Source of the DNA: Herbiconiux sp. L3-i23
Lineage (GTDB): Bacteria > Actinomycetota > Actinomycetes > Actinomycetales > Microbacteriaceae
Reading direction: 5' to 3'
Assembly (NCBI RefSeq): GCF_023734115.1
Contig: NZ_AP025737.1
Location: 2,418,001 to 2,482,000, forward strand
Length of the DNA stretch: 64,000 nt
Below are positions 1 to 12,453 of the stretch, one piece after another. The position numbers and the translations under genes were made by a program. The notes under the pieces were generated by a model, which made no database searches, was not told the origin of the DNA, and saw only the letters and a program-made list of their open reading frames with translations. Position 1 is the stretch's first letter. Every line of letters begins with the position of its first letter.

Positions 1-692
1 CCGTGTATTCCCTCGTCGCCATAGTCAACCGGCTGACCCGCGAGGAGTCGCTCGGCTCGCAGACGGCGACGCTCAATCAGAGCCTCAGCGACCGGCCCGT
101 CTTCGACCTCGTCTACCAGCTGCTGTCGATCTTTTTCGACCTGGTGCCGGTCGCCCTCGTCATCTACCTGCTGTGGCTGCCCGGACGCTCGGCCTTCCGC
201 CGCATCGGCTTTGACTTCACCCGGCCGGGTCGCGACGCCGTCTCGGGGCTGGCGCTGGCCGCGATCATCGGGATCCCGGGAATCGGGCTCTACCTCGGCG
301 CCCGCGCGCTCGACATCAACGTCGGCATCAACACGTCAGGGCTCGACGCCTACTGGTGGACGATCCCGGTCCTCGTGCTGTCCGCGTTGCGGGCGGCGCT
401 CAGCGAGGAGCTCACCGTCGTCGGCTACCTCTTCACCCGGCTGCGCGAGATCGGCTGGGGCACCTGGCCGATCATCATCGCGAGTGCTCTGCTCCGCGGC
501 AGCTACCACCTGTACCAAGGCTTCGGCGGGTTCATCGGCAACGCGATCATGGGCGTCGTATTCGGCTGGGTGTATGTGAAGTGGGGGCGCACCGCTCCTC
601 TCGTGGTCGCCCACTTGATCCTCGACGTCGTGTCGTTCCTCGGCCTTCCGCTCGCGGTGGCCTGGTTCCCGGACCTTTTCGGCACCGCCTGA
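1..692 (+). CDS. CPBP family intramembrane metalloprotease, 5' truncated
   Basis: The frame is open to the left edge, so the true start is probably outside the window; the GTG at 3 is only the first possible codon. The visible 230 residues have about six hydrophobic segments. The CPBP (Abi/Rce1-like) hallmarks are an EE pair in the stretch SEELTVVGYLFTRL, then HLYQGFGGF and a later HLILD, each supplying a histidine. Family knowledge: these are membrane glutamate metalloproteases used in protein maturation or bacteriocin self-immunity. The substrate cannot be read from sequence. It converges on gcvP. Confidence 0.8.
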   Translation, partial: VYSLVAIVNRLTREESLGSQTATLNQSLSDRPVFDLVYQLLSIFFDLVPVALVIYLLWLPGRSAFRRIGFDFTRPGRDAVSGLALAAIIGIPGIGLYLGARALDINVGINTSGLDAYWWTIPVLVLSALRAALSEELTVVGYLFTRLREIGWGTWPIIIASALLRGSYHLYQGFGGFIGNAIMGVVFGWVYVKWGRTAPLVVAHLILDVVSFLGLPLAVAWFPDLFGTA

Positions 693-709
693 CCTTCTGA
701 ACCACGGTC

Positions 710-799
710 GCTGACCGAATGCAGGAGATTTTGCTCCGAGGAGGCCGATTCGGGCCCGATGCAGGCCTTCGGCGTTGGAATCTCCTGAATTTGGTCAGC
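710..799. repeat. Inverted repeat, ATCAGGA family (family D)
   Basis: The arms at 710-730 and 779-799 are near-perfect complements (GCTGACC, AAT and CAGGAGATT blocks with single mismatches). They flank a 48-bp centre. The CAGGAGATT core recurs in the gaps at 20090 and 42178. The repeat lies between the convergent CPBP and gcvP genes, so a terminator role is plausible. Confidence 0.7.
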
Positions 800-880
800 C
801 CTGCGAGACCCGGCGAACTCCCAGGTCGACACGCCGACACCACCACACGCAACATGCGAGCGTCCGCGCGCGATCCGACC

Positions 881-936
881 GAGGTGCCCAGTTCTGCGGG
901 GGCTCGCGCCCTGCGACCCGCAGAACTGGGCACCTC
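881..936. terminator. Perfect 20-bp palindrome (family A), probable bidirectional terminator
   Basis: The arms at 881-900 and 917-936 are exact reverse complements separated by 16 bases. The hairpin ends 10 bases from the gcvP stop codon and faces the CPBP gene. The same GAGGTGCC...GGCACCTC design occurs twice at 39659-39886. It has no U tract, so the terminator role is inferred from position. Confidence 0.6.
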
Positions 937-946
937 GAGCGATGCG

Positions 947-3867
<2,921 letters not shown>

Positions 3868-3871
<4 letters not shown>

Positions 3872-4242
3872 GACTCCGAGGTGAGCGCCTGGTACTCGGC
3901 GAGCTCGAGCAGGGCGGGCAGGTCGGAGTATTCGATGCGGACGAGCCAGCCGTCGCCCAGCGGGTCGGAGTTGACGAGCTCGGGCGAGGCTTCCACGGCG
4001 TCGTTGACGGCGGCGATCGTGCCGCTGACCGGCGCGTAGAGCTCACCGACCGACTTGGTGGACTCGATTTCGCCGATCACCGCTCCGGCCTCGACCGCGG
4101 TGCCCGCAGCGGGGAGGTCGACGTAGACGACGTCGCCGAGCTGTCCTGCCGCGTAGCCGGTGATGCCGACGGTGGCGACGCCGTCTGCCGCCTCGACCCA
4201 CTCGTGCTCGGACGTGTACTTCAGTTCGCTCTCGCGGGTCAT
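3868..4242 (-). CDS. gcvH: Glycine cleavage system H protein
   Basis: Lipoyl carrier of the glycine cleavage complex, shuttling the aminomethyl group from GcvP to GcvT. It has 124 residues, the normal length. The lipoylation lysine is K63 in the motif [10 protein letters not shown], and the family start YTSEHEW is present at residues 9-15. The ATG at 4242 overlaps the gcvT stop (ATGA), and its own stop overlaps the gcvP start. No lipoate ligase or synthase lies in the window. Confidence 0.97.
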
Positions 4243-5399
4243 GTGTTGCTCTCTCGCTTGTAGAAGGGAAGGGGGACGACGGTGGCGTCGATGCGCGTGC
4301 CGCGCACGTCGATGCCGAGGCTCGTGCCGGTCTCGGCGACCGCGGGGTCGACGAACGCCATGGCGATGGGGTGACCGAGGGTCGGAGACAGCGCACCGCT
4401 GGTGACGCGGCCGACGACGGCGCCGTCGCCGTTCAGGACGTCGTATCCGGCGCGTCCCGCGCGCTTGCCCTCGGAGGCGAGGCCGACGAGCACGCGACCG
4501 GCGAGCAGCGAGTCCGGCTCAGGGGCGTCGCCGCGGAGGACGGCGTCGCGACCGACGAAGTCGTGCCCGTCGGTGACGACCGCGCGCGCGAGGCCTGCCT
4601 GGGCGGGGAGGATGTCGACGCCGAGTTCGTGACCGTAAAGCGGCATGCCCGCCTCGAGTCGCAAAGTGTCGCGGCAGGCGAGACCGGCGGGCACGAGCCC
4701 GGCACCGGCGCCCGTCTCGAGCAGCGCATCCCACAGCGAGCGCGCCGCGTCGGGCGCGACGAACAGCTCGAAGCCGTCCTCGCCGGTGTAGCCGGTGCGG
4801 GTGATGAGGATCGGCAGGCCCGCGTACACGGCGTTGAGCGCGCGGTAGTAGCGCAGAGCGCCCAGCGCGTCGTCGATGTCCTGCTCCTCACCGGTGAGCC
4901 CTTCGACGTTCTGCAGGATCTCCTTCGACTTGGGTCCCTGGATCGCGATGAGGGCGACATCGTCGCTCTCGTCCTCGACCAGCGCGTCGTACCCCTCGGC
5001 GCGGTCGCGGAGGACCTCGGCGACGACCTCGCGGTTCGAGGCGTTCGCGACGACCAGGTAGCGGTCGTCTCCGGTGCGGTACACGATCAGGTCGTCGATC
5101 ACTCCCCCGTCGTCGTCGAGCAGCAGCGTGTACTTCGCCTGCCCGACGGTGAGCGCCGACATCCGACCGCTGAGCGCGGCGTCGAGCGCGTCGGCGGCAG
5201 CGGGCCCGAGCACGAAGATCTCGCCCATGTGCGACAGGTCGAACAATCCGGCGGCGGTGCGGACGGCGGCGTGCTCGGCGAGGTCGCCCGAATAGCGCAC
5301 GGGCATCTGCCAGCCGGCGAAGTCGGTGAAGGTCGCGCCCGCGGCGACGTGGGCGTCGTGCAGCGGGCTCTGTCGCTGGGTGGGAAGGGTGTCGGTCAT
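4239..5399 (-). CDS. gcvT: Aminomethyltransferase, T protein
   Basis: Transfers the methylene unit from aminomethyl-lipoyl GcvH to tetrahydrofolate and releases ammonia. It has 386 residues. Visible family blocks are [20 protein letters not shown] near the start, [19 protein letters not shown], and the late [13 protein letters not shown]. The start at 5399 (MTDTLPT) is chosen because GGAGAA lies just upstream. An in-frame ATG 18 codons earlier would start inside the riboswitch and is rejected. This is the first gene of the gcv operon. Confidence 0.97.
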   Translation of the reverse strand: MTDTLPTQRQSPLHDAHVAAGATFTDFAGWQMPVRYSGDLAEHAAVRTAAGLFDLSHMGEIFVLGPAAADALDAALSGRMSALTVGQAKYTLLLDDDGGVIDDLIVYRTGDDRYLVVANASNREVVAEVLRDRAEGYDALVEDESDDVALIAIQGPKSKEILQNVEGLTGEEQDIDDALGALRYYRALNAVYAGLPILITRTGYTGEDGFELFVAPDAARSLWDALLETGAGAGLVPAGLACRDTLRLEAGMPLYGHELGVDILPAQAGLARAVVTDGHDFVGRDAVLRGDAPEPDSLLAGRVLVGLASEGKRAGRAGYDVLNGDGAVVGRVTSGALSPTLGHPIAMAFVDPAVAETGTSLGIDVRGTRIDATVVPLPFYKRESNT

Positions 5400-5442
5400 C
5401 GCGGAGTTCTCCAGTCGCATAGGGCGGCGGTGGCGGAACTCC

Positions 5443-5670
5443 CCCTCTGTCATGGTGCCTGAGAGTTTCGCGCCGAGGGCGCCGCCCTCGAAGAGGACGT
5501 GTCCGTCGGGCTTTCACCGTGGGCGGGGCCTCTGGCGCGGTATGACCCTCGCCGACCCACTTTTCAGAGTGGCCTTGTCGATGCGGTACTGCTGACCTGA
5601 GAGATTGGCGGGGAGCTTGCTCCTTCGGTGCCGGCGTGCTGCACCACGGATGGTGCCCGGCTCTCCCGCA
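5443..5670 (-). promoter_or_regulatory. Tandem glycine riboswitch upstream of gcvT
   Basis: On the minus strand, GCGGGAGAG (complement of 5661-5669) opens the first aptamer. The typical GGCACCGAAGGAGCAAGC, ATCTCTCAGG and CACTCTGAAAAG blocks follow, then a second aptamer with GGTGAAAGCCC and AACTCTCAGGCACC. This is the established two-aptamer glycine riboswitch, which switches on glycine cleavage genes when glycine is high. The boundaries are approximate. A GGGGGAGTTCC segment at its 3' end could pair with the RBS region. Confidence 0.93.
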
Positions 5671-5772
5671 TCGCGTAGCGGCCGATGTTCGATTGTCCGG
5701 TCAGCCTAGCGCGACCGATGTTTCGCCCGGGTGACGTCCCCACGATTTTTCAGGTGGCGCACGCGGCACCGA

Positions 5773-6381
5773 CTACTTCGTGTCGGAGTCGTTGTCCGCT
5801 GCGGGGCGGCCGAAGTCGCCGCGGCGGCGTCCGAAGACGATCGCGAGCACGACGCCGACGACGGCGAGCGCGCCGATGCCGACGGCCGCGCCGATCAGGA
5901 TCGCGTCGTCGCTCGGTCCATCCGTGTCGGAGGAGGCCTCACCGCAGGCGGGGGCGTCGGCACCCTCGGCGACATCGGTGCCGTCGAGCGGGTCGTAGGT
6001 GAACTCGTAGCTGTCGGAGATCGTGTGGCCGTCGGAGGAGACGACCTGCCAGACGACCTCGTACTGCCCCGCCTCGCCGAGCGCCACGTCGACGCTCGCC
6101 GTGTTGTCGACCAGGGTCGGGCATCCGGCCTCGAAGTAGCGGCCATCGCGCGTGACCTGGATGGCGGCGGAGCGCTGGTCCTCGCCGATGCTCAGCAGGG
6201 TGCCGCTGTACGACAGCTCGACGGACGAGAGCTCGACGACGGTCTCCCCATCCGCCGGCGTCGCGGACTCGAGGCTGTCGTGCGCCGACGCCGCTCCCGC
6301 GGGGGCGAGCGCGAGCAGCACCGCGAGGGCGCCGCCCGACAGGACCCCGAGCACTCCCGCTCGTCGTGTCGTGGCCTGCAT
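5773..6381 (-). CDS. CopC-domain copper-binding protein, membrane-anchored
   Basis: 202 residues. A signal peptide covers about 1-33, and cleavage after Ala33 would expose His34 (AHDSLESATPADGE) as the N-terminal copper ligand, the CopC hallmark. A second conserved motif, SSDGHTISDSYEF, carries the other Asp/His ligands. A single membrane helix near residues 160-182 and a short RRR-containing tail anchor it outside the cell. Family role: periplasmic or surface copper handling. No CopD partner is adjacent. It sits 51 bp after the GntR gene and may be read with it. Confidence 0.85.
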   Translation of the reverse strand: MQATTRRAGVLGVLSGGALAVLLALAPAGAASAHDSLESATPADGETVVELSSVELSYSGTLLSIGEDQRSAAIQVTRDGRYFEAGCPTLVDNTASVDVALGEAGQYEVVWQVVSSDGHTISDSYEFTYDPLDGTDVAEGADAPACGEASSDTDGPSDDAILIGAAVGIGALAVVGVVLAIVFGRRRGDFGRPAADNDSDTK

Positions 6382-6432
6382 GGTGCCCCTTCCGTCCCCC
6401 GAAAGCCTACGGGGAGCGGACGGGCGAGACCG

Positions 6433-7191
6433 TCAGATGCCCGACGTGGAGCTCCACGGCGGCCGGACGGTGCGCAGCAGCGAATAGCTCACGATGTCGG
6501 GATTGTGCACCTCGATGGCGTGGAACGCGCGGCGCCCGCCGACGGTCATGCCGAGGATGTCGAAGGTCAGTGCGGGCGCGCCCACGGGCAGGCCCATCTG
6601 CTCGGCCCTCTGCTCGTCGAGCACGATCACGCCGGGGGTGGCGACCTCCCACACGATCGGTTCGCCCCAGACCCTTTCGACGAGCGCGAACACCGATCCC
6701 GCCGAACCGATGTCGCCGTCCCACCCGTCGGGCACGGCGACGGTGTCCTCGGCGACCATCGCCGGCCGCCCGTCGGCGCTCCAGCGCTTCACGATGCGCA
6801 CCGGTTCGCCGCCGGTCTCGGTGAGGAGTGCAGCGGCGCCGTCCCCGGCCGGGACGCGTCTCACGTCGAGCACCTCGACGGCCGCCTCATAGCCGAGTCG
6901 TTCGAGCAGCTCCGAATGCTCGAGCTGCTCTTCGAGGCGCACGTTCATGCGAAGGGCGACGAGGTCGACCGTGGTCGCCGCGCCTTGGCGTCGCTTCACG
7001 ATTCCCTGGTTCTCAAGCGCGGCGAGGGCGTTGCGCACCTGTTGCCGTGTCGCGTCGAGGCGGCGGGCCAGTTCGACCTCGCCGGGCAGCGGACTCGCCG
7101 TCATAGCGGCTTCGCGCGCGTACCGGAGCACACCGCCCCGCACCCTGTCGTCCTCGCGCCGTGCGCCGCGGATGTCGCTCTGGATCGTCAT
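6433..7191 (-). CDS. GntR family (HutC/UTRA) transcriptional regulator
   Basis: 252 residues. A winged helix-turn-helix occupies about residues 15-75 (GEVELARRLDATRQQVRNAL, then LENQGIVKRRQGA), followed by a UTRA-type ligand domain to the C-terminus. HutC/UTRA regulators usually repress an uptake or catabolic operon until its substrate or a derivative binds. It lies 70 bp after the double ATPase gene on the same strand, as the last gene of the peptide transport operon. The palindrome at 13771, upstream of the first gene, is a natural candidate operator (inference). Confidence 0.85.
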   Translation of the reverse strand: MTIQSDIRGARREDDRVRGGVLRYAREAAMTASPLPGEVELARRLDATRQQVRNALAALENQGIVKRRQGAATTVDLVALRMNVRLEEQLEHSELLERLGYEAAVEVLDVRRVPAGDGAAALLTETGGEPVRIVKRWSADGRPAMVAEDTVAVPDGWDGDIGSAGSVFALVERVWGEPIVWEVATPGVIVLDEQRAEQMGLPVGAPALTFDILGMTVGGRRAFHAIEVHNPDIVSYSLLRTVRPPWSSTSGI

Positions 7192-7261
7192 CGTGCGCTC
7201 ATCGAAGCACGGATGGAGCCGCGCTCACCAGATCCTCTCGCCTGCGACTCCGAGCGGCGCA

Positions 7262-8935
7262 TCAGACGGCGCGGGATCCGGGGATCGCCGCGAGAAGCTC
7301 TCGCGTGTATTCCTCGCGGGGGCTCGCCATCACCTCGGCGGCGGTGCCCGACTCGACGAGCCTGCCGAAGCGCATGACGGCGATGTCGTCGGAGATCTGC
7401 CGGATGACGCCGAGGTCGTGCGAGATGAAGAGGTAGCTGAGCGCGAACTCCTTCTGCAGGTCGACGAGCAGCTGCAGGATCTGCTCCTGCACCGACACAT
7501 CGAGCGCCGAGACCGGCTCGTCGAGCACGAGCAGTTCGGGCCCAAGGGTGAGGGCGCGCGCGATGGCGACGCGCTGCCGCTGACCGCCCGAGAGCTGGCG
7601 GGGGCGGCGACCGGCGAGCTCGGGTGCGAGACGCACGGCGTCGAGCACCGCGCGCACCGTCTCGCTGCGCTCCGCGCGCGAGCCGATGCGGAAGGCCGCG
7701 AGCGGCTCGGCGACGATGCGTTCCACCGTCATCATCGGGTCGAGCGAGCCGAACGGGTTCTGGTAGACGACCTGGATCTTTCGGCGCAGCTGACGCAGGC
7801 CTTCGCCGCGCAGCGTCGTGATGTCGTCTCCGTCGAAGCGGATGGTGCCGGCGTCGGCGTCGACGATGCGGGCCGCGATCCGGGCGGTCGTGGTCTTGCC
7901 GGAACCCGATTCCCCCACGATCGAGAAGGTCGACCCGCGGCGCACGCGGAACGACACGTCGTCGACGGCGGCGATCGCGTTCTTCGAGCCGAGTCCGCCG
8001 CGCACCGAGAAGGTCTTGGCGAGGTTCTCGATGACGAGGATGTCGGCGGGCTTGCCCGAGTCGTCGCGTTCGGTGAACGCGAGGGTCAGCGCCCGCCGGG
8101 CGGCCGGATCGTGCACGGTGACGTCCTGCGGCTGCAGGCGTCCGCTCGTCAGTCCGGGAGCCGCGGCGACCAGCTCGCGGGTGTACGCGTGCTGCGGATT
8201 TCCGAGGACCTCGGCGACGGTGCCCTGCTCGACGATCTCGCCCCGCTGCATCACCAGGATGCGGTCCGCGCGATCCGCCGCGACGGCGAGGTCGTGAGTG
8301 ACGAGCAGCACCGAGGTGCCGTGCTCGCGGGCGAGTCCCTCGAGCCGGTCGAGGACGTGACGCTGAACGGTCACGTCGAGCGCGCTCGTGGGTTCGTCCG
8401 CGATGACGAGGCGGGGCTCGCACGACCACGCGATGCCGATGAGCACGCGCTGACGCATGCCGCCCGACAGCTCGTGCGGGTACTGTCCCGCGCGGATCTC
8501 GGCGTCGGGGATGCCGACCTCGTCGAGGATCTCGACCGCCCGTTTCGCCGCGGCGGCGCGCTTCATGCCCTTGTGCAGACGCAGCGCTTCGGCGATCTGC
8601 TCCCCCACCCGCACGAGCGGATTGAGCGAGCTGCTCGGGTCTTGCGGCACGAAGCCGATCTGGGCGCCGCGGATCTTGCGCAGCGCGCTCTCGGGCAGCT
8701 GCACCAGGTCGCGTCCGTCGAAGACGACGGAGCCTCCCACTATGCGGCCCCCCTCGGCCACCTGACGGATGAGCGACTGCGAGATGGTGCTCTTCCCCGA
8801 GCCCGATTCGCCGACGATGGCGACCACCGAGCCGGCGGGCACGTCGAAGTCGACGCCCCGAACGGCGAGATTCGTGGTCGCCCCGGTCTCGTACTGGACG
8901 CGGAGGTCGCGCACCTGCAGCAGAGCGTTGCTCAT
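7262..8935 (-). CDS. Peptide ABC transporter, fused double ATP-binding protein (DppD-DppF type)
   Basis: 557 residues containing two complete ATPase modules. The first has Walker A GESGSGKST, signature LSGGMRQRV and Walker B RLVIADEP. The second has GESGSGKTT, LSGGQRQRV and ELLVLDEP. This is the fused DppD/DppF arrangement common in actinobacteria; it powers oligopeptide or dipeptide import at the membrane. The start at 8935 overlaps the upstream permease stop (ATGA). The frame stays open for 44 more codons upstream, but that part overlaps the permease and is not used. Confidence 0.93.
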   Translation of the reverse strand: MSNALLQVRDLRVQYETGATTNLAVRGVDFDVPAGSVVAIVGESGSGKSTISQSLIRQVAEGGRIVGGSVVFDGRDLVQLPESALRKIRGAQIGFVPQDPSSSLNPLVRVGEQIAEALRLHKGMKRAAAAKRAVEILDEVGIPDAEIRAGQYPHELSGGMRQRVLIGIAWSCEPRLVIADEPTSALDVTVQRHVLDRLEGLAREHGTSVLLVTHDLAVAADRADRILVMQRGEIVEQGTVAEVLGNPQHAYTRELVAAAPGLTSGRLQPQDVTVHDPAARRALTLAFTERDDSGKPADILVIENLAKTFSVRGGLGSKNAIAAVDDVSFRVRRGSTFSIVGESGSGKTTTARIAARIVDADAGTIRFDGDDITTLRGEGLRQLRRKIQVVYQNPFGSLDPMMTVERIVAEPLAAFRIGSRAERSETVRAVLDAVRLAPELAGRRPRQLSGGQRQRVAIARALTLGPELLVLDEPVSALDVSVQEQILQLLVDLQKEFALSYLFISHDLGVIRQISDDIAVMRFGRLVESGTAAEVMASPREEYTRELLAAIPGSRAV

Positions 8936-9729
8936 CGTTCTCCTCCGATCGCCCGAGCCAGGCGGTTGACGGCGAGCACCACGACGAGGATGACCGCACC
9001 GGGCAGCACGCTGAGCCACCATCCGGTCGCCAGGAAGTCGCGCCCGGCCGAGACCAGCGCGCCCCACTCGGGCGCGGGCGGCGGGGCACCGAAGCCGAGG
9101 AAGCTGAGGGCCGAGACGGCGAGGATCGCGGTACCGATCTCGAGTGCGGCGAGAGCGATCACGGGCCGGGCGGAGTTCGGGAAGACGTGTCGCACGAGGA
9201 TCGCGGGCCAGCGGACGCCGAGAGTGCGGGCGGCTTCGACGTACTCCTCGCCCCGGACGCGGACGACCTGCGCCCGGGTGACGCGGGCGAAGGATCCGGC
9301 GGCGCCGAGGCCGACACCGAGCGCAACGGGTACCGGCCCGAACCCGAGACCCGCGACGACGATGAGCGCGAGCAGCACGCTCGGCACGGCGATGAGGACG
9401 TCGACGATGCGCATGAGCACGAAGTCGAGGCGCCCGCCGATGAAGCCCGACAGCAATCCGACGACGGCACCGGCCACGACTCCGACGAGCACGGCGAGGC
9501 CGGCGGTGGCGAGCGAGAGGAAGGCGCCGTGCACGACGCGGGAGTAGAGGTCGCGGCCGAGGTTGTCGGTGCCGAACCAGTGCGCGCCCGACGGCGCCTG
9601 CAGCTTGTCGCGCGCGGTGCCTTCGAACGGGTCCTGCGAGGCGAACAGGTGCGGGAAGAACACGGCGACCAGCGCGATGAGCACGATGAGGGCCGAGATC
9701 AGGAACCCCGGCTGACGGAGCAGTCTCAC
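8932..9729 (-). CDS. Peptide ABC transporter permease (DppC type)
   Basis: 265 residues, six predicted membrane helices. It opens with a single helix, then the DppC-type block HWFGTDNLGRDLYSR and the cytoplasmic EAA loop (GEEYVEAARTLGVRWPAIL) that docks on the ATPase. The GTG start at 9729 overlaps the stop of the preceding permease (GTGA). Much longer upstream readings of this frame run antisense-like through the other permease and are artefacts. Confidence 0.92.
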   Translation of the reverse strand: MRLLRQPGFLISALIVLIALVAVFFPHLFASQDPFEGTARDKLQAPSGAHWFGTDNLGRDLYSRVVHGAFLSLATAGLAVLVGVVAGAVVGLLSGFIGGRLDFVLMRIVDVLIAVPSVLLALIVVAGLGFGPVPVALGVGLGAAGSFARVTRAQVVRVRGEEYVEAARTLGVRWPAILVRHVFPNSARPVIALAALEIGTAILAVSALSFLGFGAPPPAPEWGALVSAGRDFLATGWWLSVLPGAVILVVVLAVNRLARAIGGER

Positions 9730-10745
9730 GCCTCGACCACCGCCTTGTCGCGGGCGTCCTGCACGGCCCGGCGAGCGGCCTTCGGGCGGGTGCGCGGGTC
9801 GATGAGGCCGTAGGAGAGGTCGACGAGCAGGTTCACGACCGAGTAGACGACCGAGACGACGATGACGACTCCGAGCACGACGTTCGCGTCGCGCGCGAGG
9901 ACCGCGTCGACGACGAGGCGGCCGATGCCGTCTCGCGAGAAGACGCTCTCGACGACGGCGGTGCCGCCCGCCAGGTAGCCGATCAGCAGACCGAGGATCG
10001 TGACCGAGGGCAGCAGCGCGTTGCGGAAGACGTGGCGCAGGAAGACGACCCGCTCCGAGAGTCCCTTCGCGACGGCGGTGAAGACGTAGGAGCTGGCGCG
10101 TGCCTCGAGGACGGCGGCCGAGAAGACCTGGAAGAAGATGGCGCCGACCGGCAGCGACAGGGTGACGGCCGGAAGGACGACGCTCAACGGATTGCGGCTG
10201 CCGGAGGAGGGCAGGATGCCGAGGCCGTAGGCGAAGACGCTGACGAGCACGAGTCCGCTGAAGAACGCGGGCACGGCCACACCGAACGGCGGGATCTGCA
10301 GGAGGGTGTTGCGGACCCACTTCCACTTCGCGACGTACGCGAAGTAGGTGATGACGATCGAGACGACGACGCCGAGCGCAAGGGCGAGCAGCGCGACGAC
10401 CGCCGTGTTGGGCAGCGCCCGGCCGATCATGTCGCCGACGTCCTGCCCGGTCGCGATCGAGACGCCGAGATCACCGCGCAGCGCGGCGAGACCGTTCACG
10501 GCGTACCGCTCCCAGAGCGACCCGTCGAGGCCGTACTTCGCGCGGAGTTCGCGCAGCGCCTCGGGGTCGGTGGGGGTGGCGTCGCCGCCCTTCACGGAGA
10601 GGGCGGCGATGAGGGGGTCGCCCGGGAGCAGGTTGAGCAGCAGGAAGGTCACCGTGTAGGTGGCCCAGATCACGAACGCGAACTGGAACACCTTGGGGGC
10701 GAGGAATGCGAGCGCACTCCTCCACCCGGTGAACGGTCTTCTCAC
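9726..10745 (-). CDS. Peptide ABC transporter permease (DppB type)
   Basis: 339 residues. It has an N-terminal helix with the TFLLLNLLPGDP motif typical of DppB, a periplasmic segment containing YGLDGSLWERY, and five further helices with the EAA-like loop VAKGLSERVVFLRHVFRN. It partners the DppC-type permease downstream to form the import channel. The GTG start at 10745 lies 28 bp after the binding protein stop. Confidence 0.92.
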   Translation of the reverse strand: MRRPFTGWRSALAFLAPKVFQFAFVIWATYTVTFLLLNLLPGDPLIAALSVKGGDATPTDPEALRELRAKYGLDGSLWERYAVNGLAALRGDLGVSIATGQDVGDMIGRALPNTAVVALLALALGVVVSIVITYFAYVAKWKWVRNTLLQIPPFGVAVPAFFSGLVLVSVFAYGLGILPSSGSRNPLSVVLPAVTLSLPVGAIFFQVFSAAVLEARASSYVFTAVAKGLSERVVFLRHVFRNALLPSVTILGLLIGYLAGGTAVVESVFSRDGIGRLVVDAVLARDANVVLGVVIVVSVVYSVVNLLVDLSYGLIDPRTRPKAARRAVQDARDKAVVEA

Positions 10746-10773
10746 TGCTCTCCCTGCTCCCGAACGTCGCCGA

Positions 10774-12384
10774 CTAGGACGTGGCGCGCACGTCGTAGAG
10801 GTTGATGCGCGACGCCGAGTCGAAGGTGATGCCCTCGATCGAGGCGCCCGACGCGTGCAGCTGGATCGTCTCGACGAGCGGCACGAAGTCCGCGTTCTCG
10901 ATGATCAGGGCCTGCGCCTCGGCGATGAGCTCCATGCGAGCGTCGACGTCGCTCGTGGACGCCTGCTCGGTGAGCAGCGCCTCGAGTTCGGCGTCGTCGA
11001 TGATGGCCCACTTCGACTTCGCGGCCTGCGAGAACAGGGTGCGCAGCGCATCGGGGTCGGTGCGGGTGAGGCCCGCCGACAGGAAGTCGTAGTCGCCCGA
11101 GGCGATGGCGCCGAAGAAGCCGCCCGCGTCGGTGATGTTGATCTGCATGTCGACGCCGATGTCCTTCAGCTGCATCTGGGCGACCTCGAGGACGTCCTGC
11201 GCGTAGAAGGCGGTGACGGTGAAGGTCAGCTTCTGGCCGTCCTTCTCGCGGACTCCGTCGCTGCCGAGGGTCCAGCCGGCGTCCTCGAGCAGCTCTTCGG
11301 CGGCGTCGGGGTCGTAGGCGAGGGCGTCCTCCTGGCTGACGAAGCCGGTCGTGGAGCTGGTGAGCGCGCTGGTCGCGGGGTTCGCCGCGGCGGCCGCGGT
11401 GAGCTCCTTGATCTCGTCGCGGTCGGTGCCGAGGATGAGCGCCTTGCGCACCGCCTCGTCGGCGACGACCGGGCTGTGGTCGATGTTCGGGATCAGGCCG
11501 GTCGGCACGCCGGTGTTGGCCTTCGAGTAGAGACGGAAGTCGTCGGTGTCGAAGCGAGCCTCGTCGGCGTACGGGAGATCCTGGATAATGTCGTACTCGC
11601 CGGACTCGAGACCGCCGGTGCGGTTGCCGTTCTCGGTGATGATCGGGAACTCGATCGTGTCGACGAGCGCCTCGCCCTGGTGGCCGCGCAGCTCGGAAGC
11701 GAAGTCGTAGCCGGCGCGCTTGGTGATGACCACCGAGTCGTTCGGCGTGTACGAGTCGAAGACGAACGGACCCGATCCGATGACGCCGACGGTGCAGCGC
11801 TCTTCGGCGCTGGCGGCGGTGCTCGCCTCGGAGACGAGGCCGAGCGTCATCGTCGATGCGCCCTGCAGGAACTGCACGTTCGGAGCGCTGAAGTTGACCG
11901 TCACGGTCGAGTCGTCGACGACCTCGGTGCTCTCGTAGCCGGCGAGGTACTGCGACGCGAGCGACGCGGTGCTGCTGAGCGCGAAGAGCGCGTCGAAGTT
12001 CGCCTTGACGACCTCGGGGGTGAGCGCGGTGTCGTCGCTGAAGGTGACGTCGTCGCGGAGCGTGAAGGTGTAGGAGGTGAGGTCGTCGCTCGAGGTGAAC
12101 TCGGTCGCGAGCCACGGCACGATCTCACCGGTCTCGGGGTCCTGGTCGACGAGCGAGTCGACGACCTGACGGCCGATGTTGAGCGAGGTGGTGATGGTCG
12201 ACTGCTGCGGGTCGATGCAGGTCGGGTCCTCCTTGATCGCGAAGATCAGGGTGTCGCGGGCCGACGTCATGTCGCCGGAGTCTGCGGTGTCGCCGCTGTC
12301 GCCGCTCGCGCAGGCGGCCAGCATCGAGATGACGCCGACCGCCGCGATCGGCGCGAGCGCCCAGCGCATTCGAGATGAGCTCAC
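10774..12384 (-). CDS. Peptide ABC transporter substrate-binding lipoprotein
   Basis: 536 residues, solute-binding family 5 (DppA/OppA). The signal peptide ends in the lipobox MLAAC with Cys25 as the lipidated residue, so it is anchored on the outside of the membrane. Family blocks include an early YTFTLRDDVTFSD and later GTDRDEIK. The GTG start at 12384 has AAAGGAA about 6 bp upstream. It captures the substrate for the permease pair encoded next. The neighbouring amidohydrolase suggests a peptide or peptide-like amide, but the ligand is unknown. Confidence 0.92.
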   Translation of the reverse strand: MSSSRMRWALAPIAAVGVISMLAACASGDSGDTADSGDMTSARDTLIFAIKEDPTCIDPQQSTITTSLNIGRQVVDSLVDQDPETGEIVPWLATEFTSSDDLTSYTFTLRDDVTFSDDTALTPEVVKANFDALFALSSTASLASQYLAGYESTEVVDDSTVTVNFSAPNVQFLQGASTMTLGLVSEASTAASAEERCTVGVIGSGPFVFDSYTPNDSVVITKRAGYDFASELRGHQGEALVDTIEFPIITENGNRTGGLESGEYDIIQDLPYADEARFDTDDFRLYSKANTGVPTGLIPNIDHSPVVADEAVRKALILGTDRDEIKELTAAAAANPATSALTSSTTGFVSQEDALAYDPDAAEELLEDAGWTLGSDGVREKDGQKLTFTVTAFYAQDVLEVAQMQLKDIGVDMQINITDAGGFFGAIASGDYDFLSAGLTRTDPDALRTLFSQAAKSKWAIIDDAELEALLTEQASTSDVDARMELIAEAQALIIENADFVPLVETIQLHASGASIEGITFDSASRINLYDVRATS

Positions 12385-12453
12385 TGTGATTCCTTTCGAA
12401 GAATCGTGCAGGGGTTGCAGAAGAGGTGCTGCGAGGTGGTGCGTGGGGTGCTG

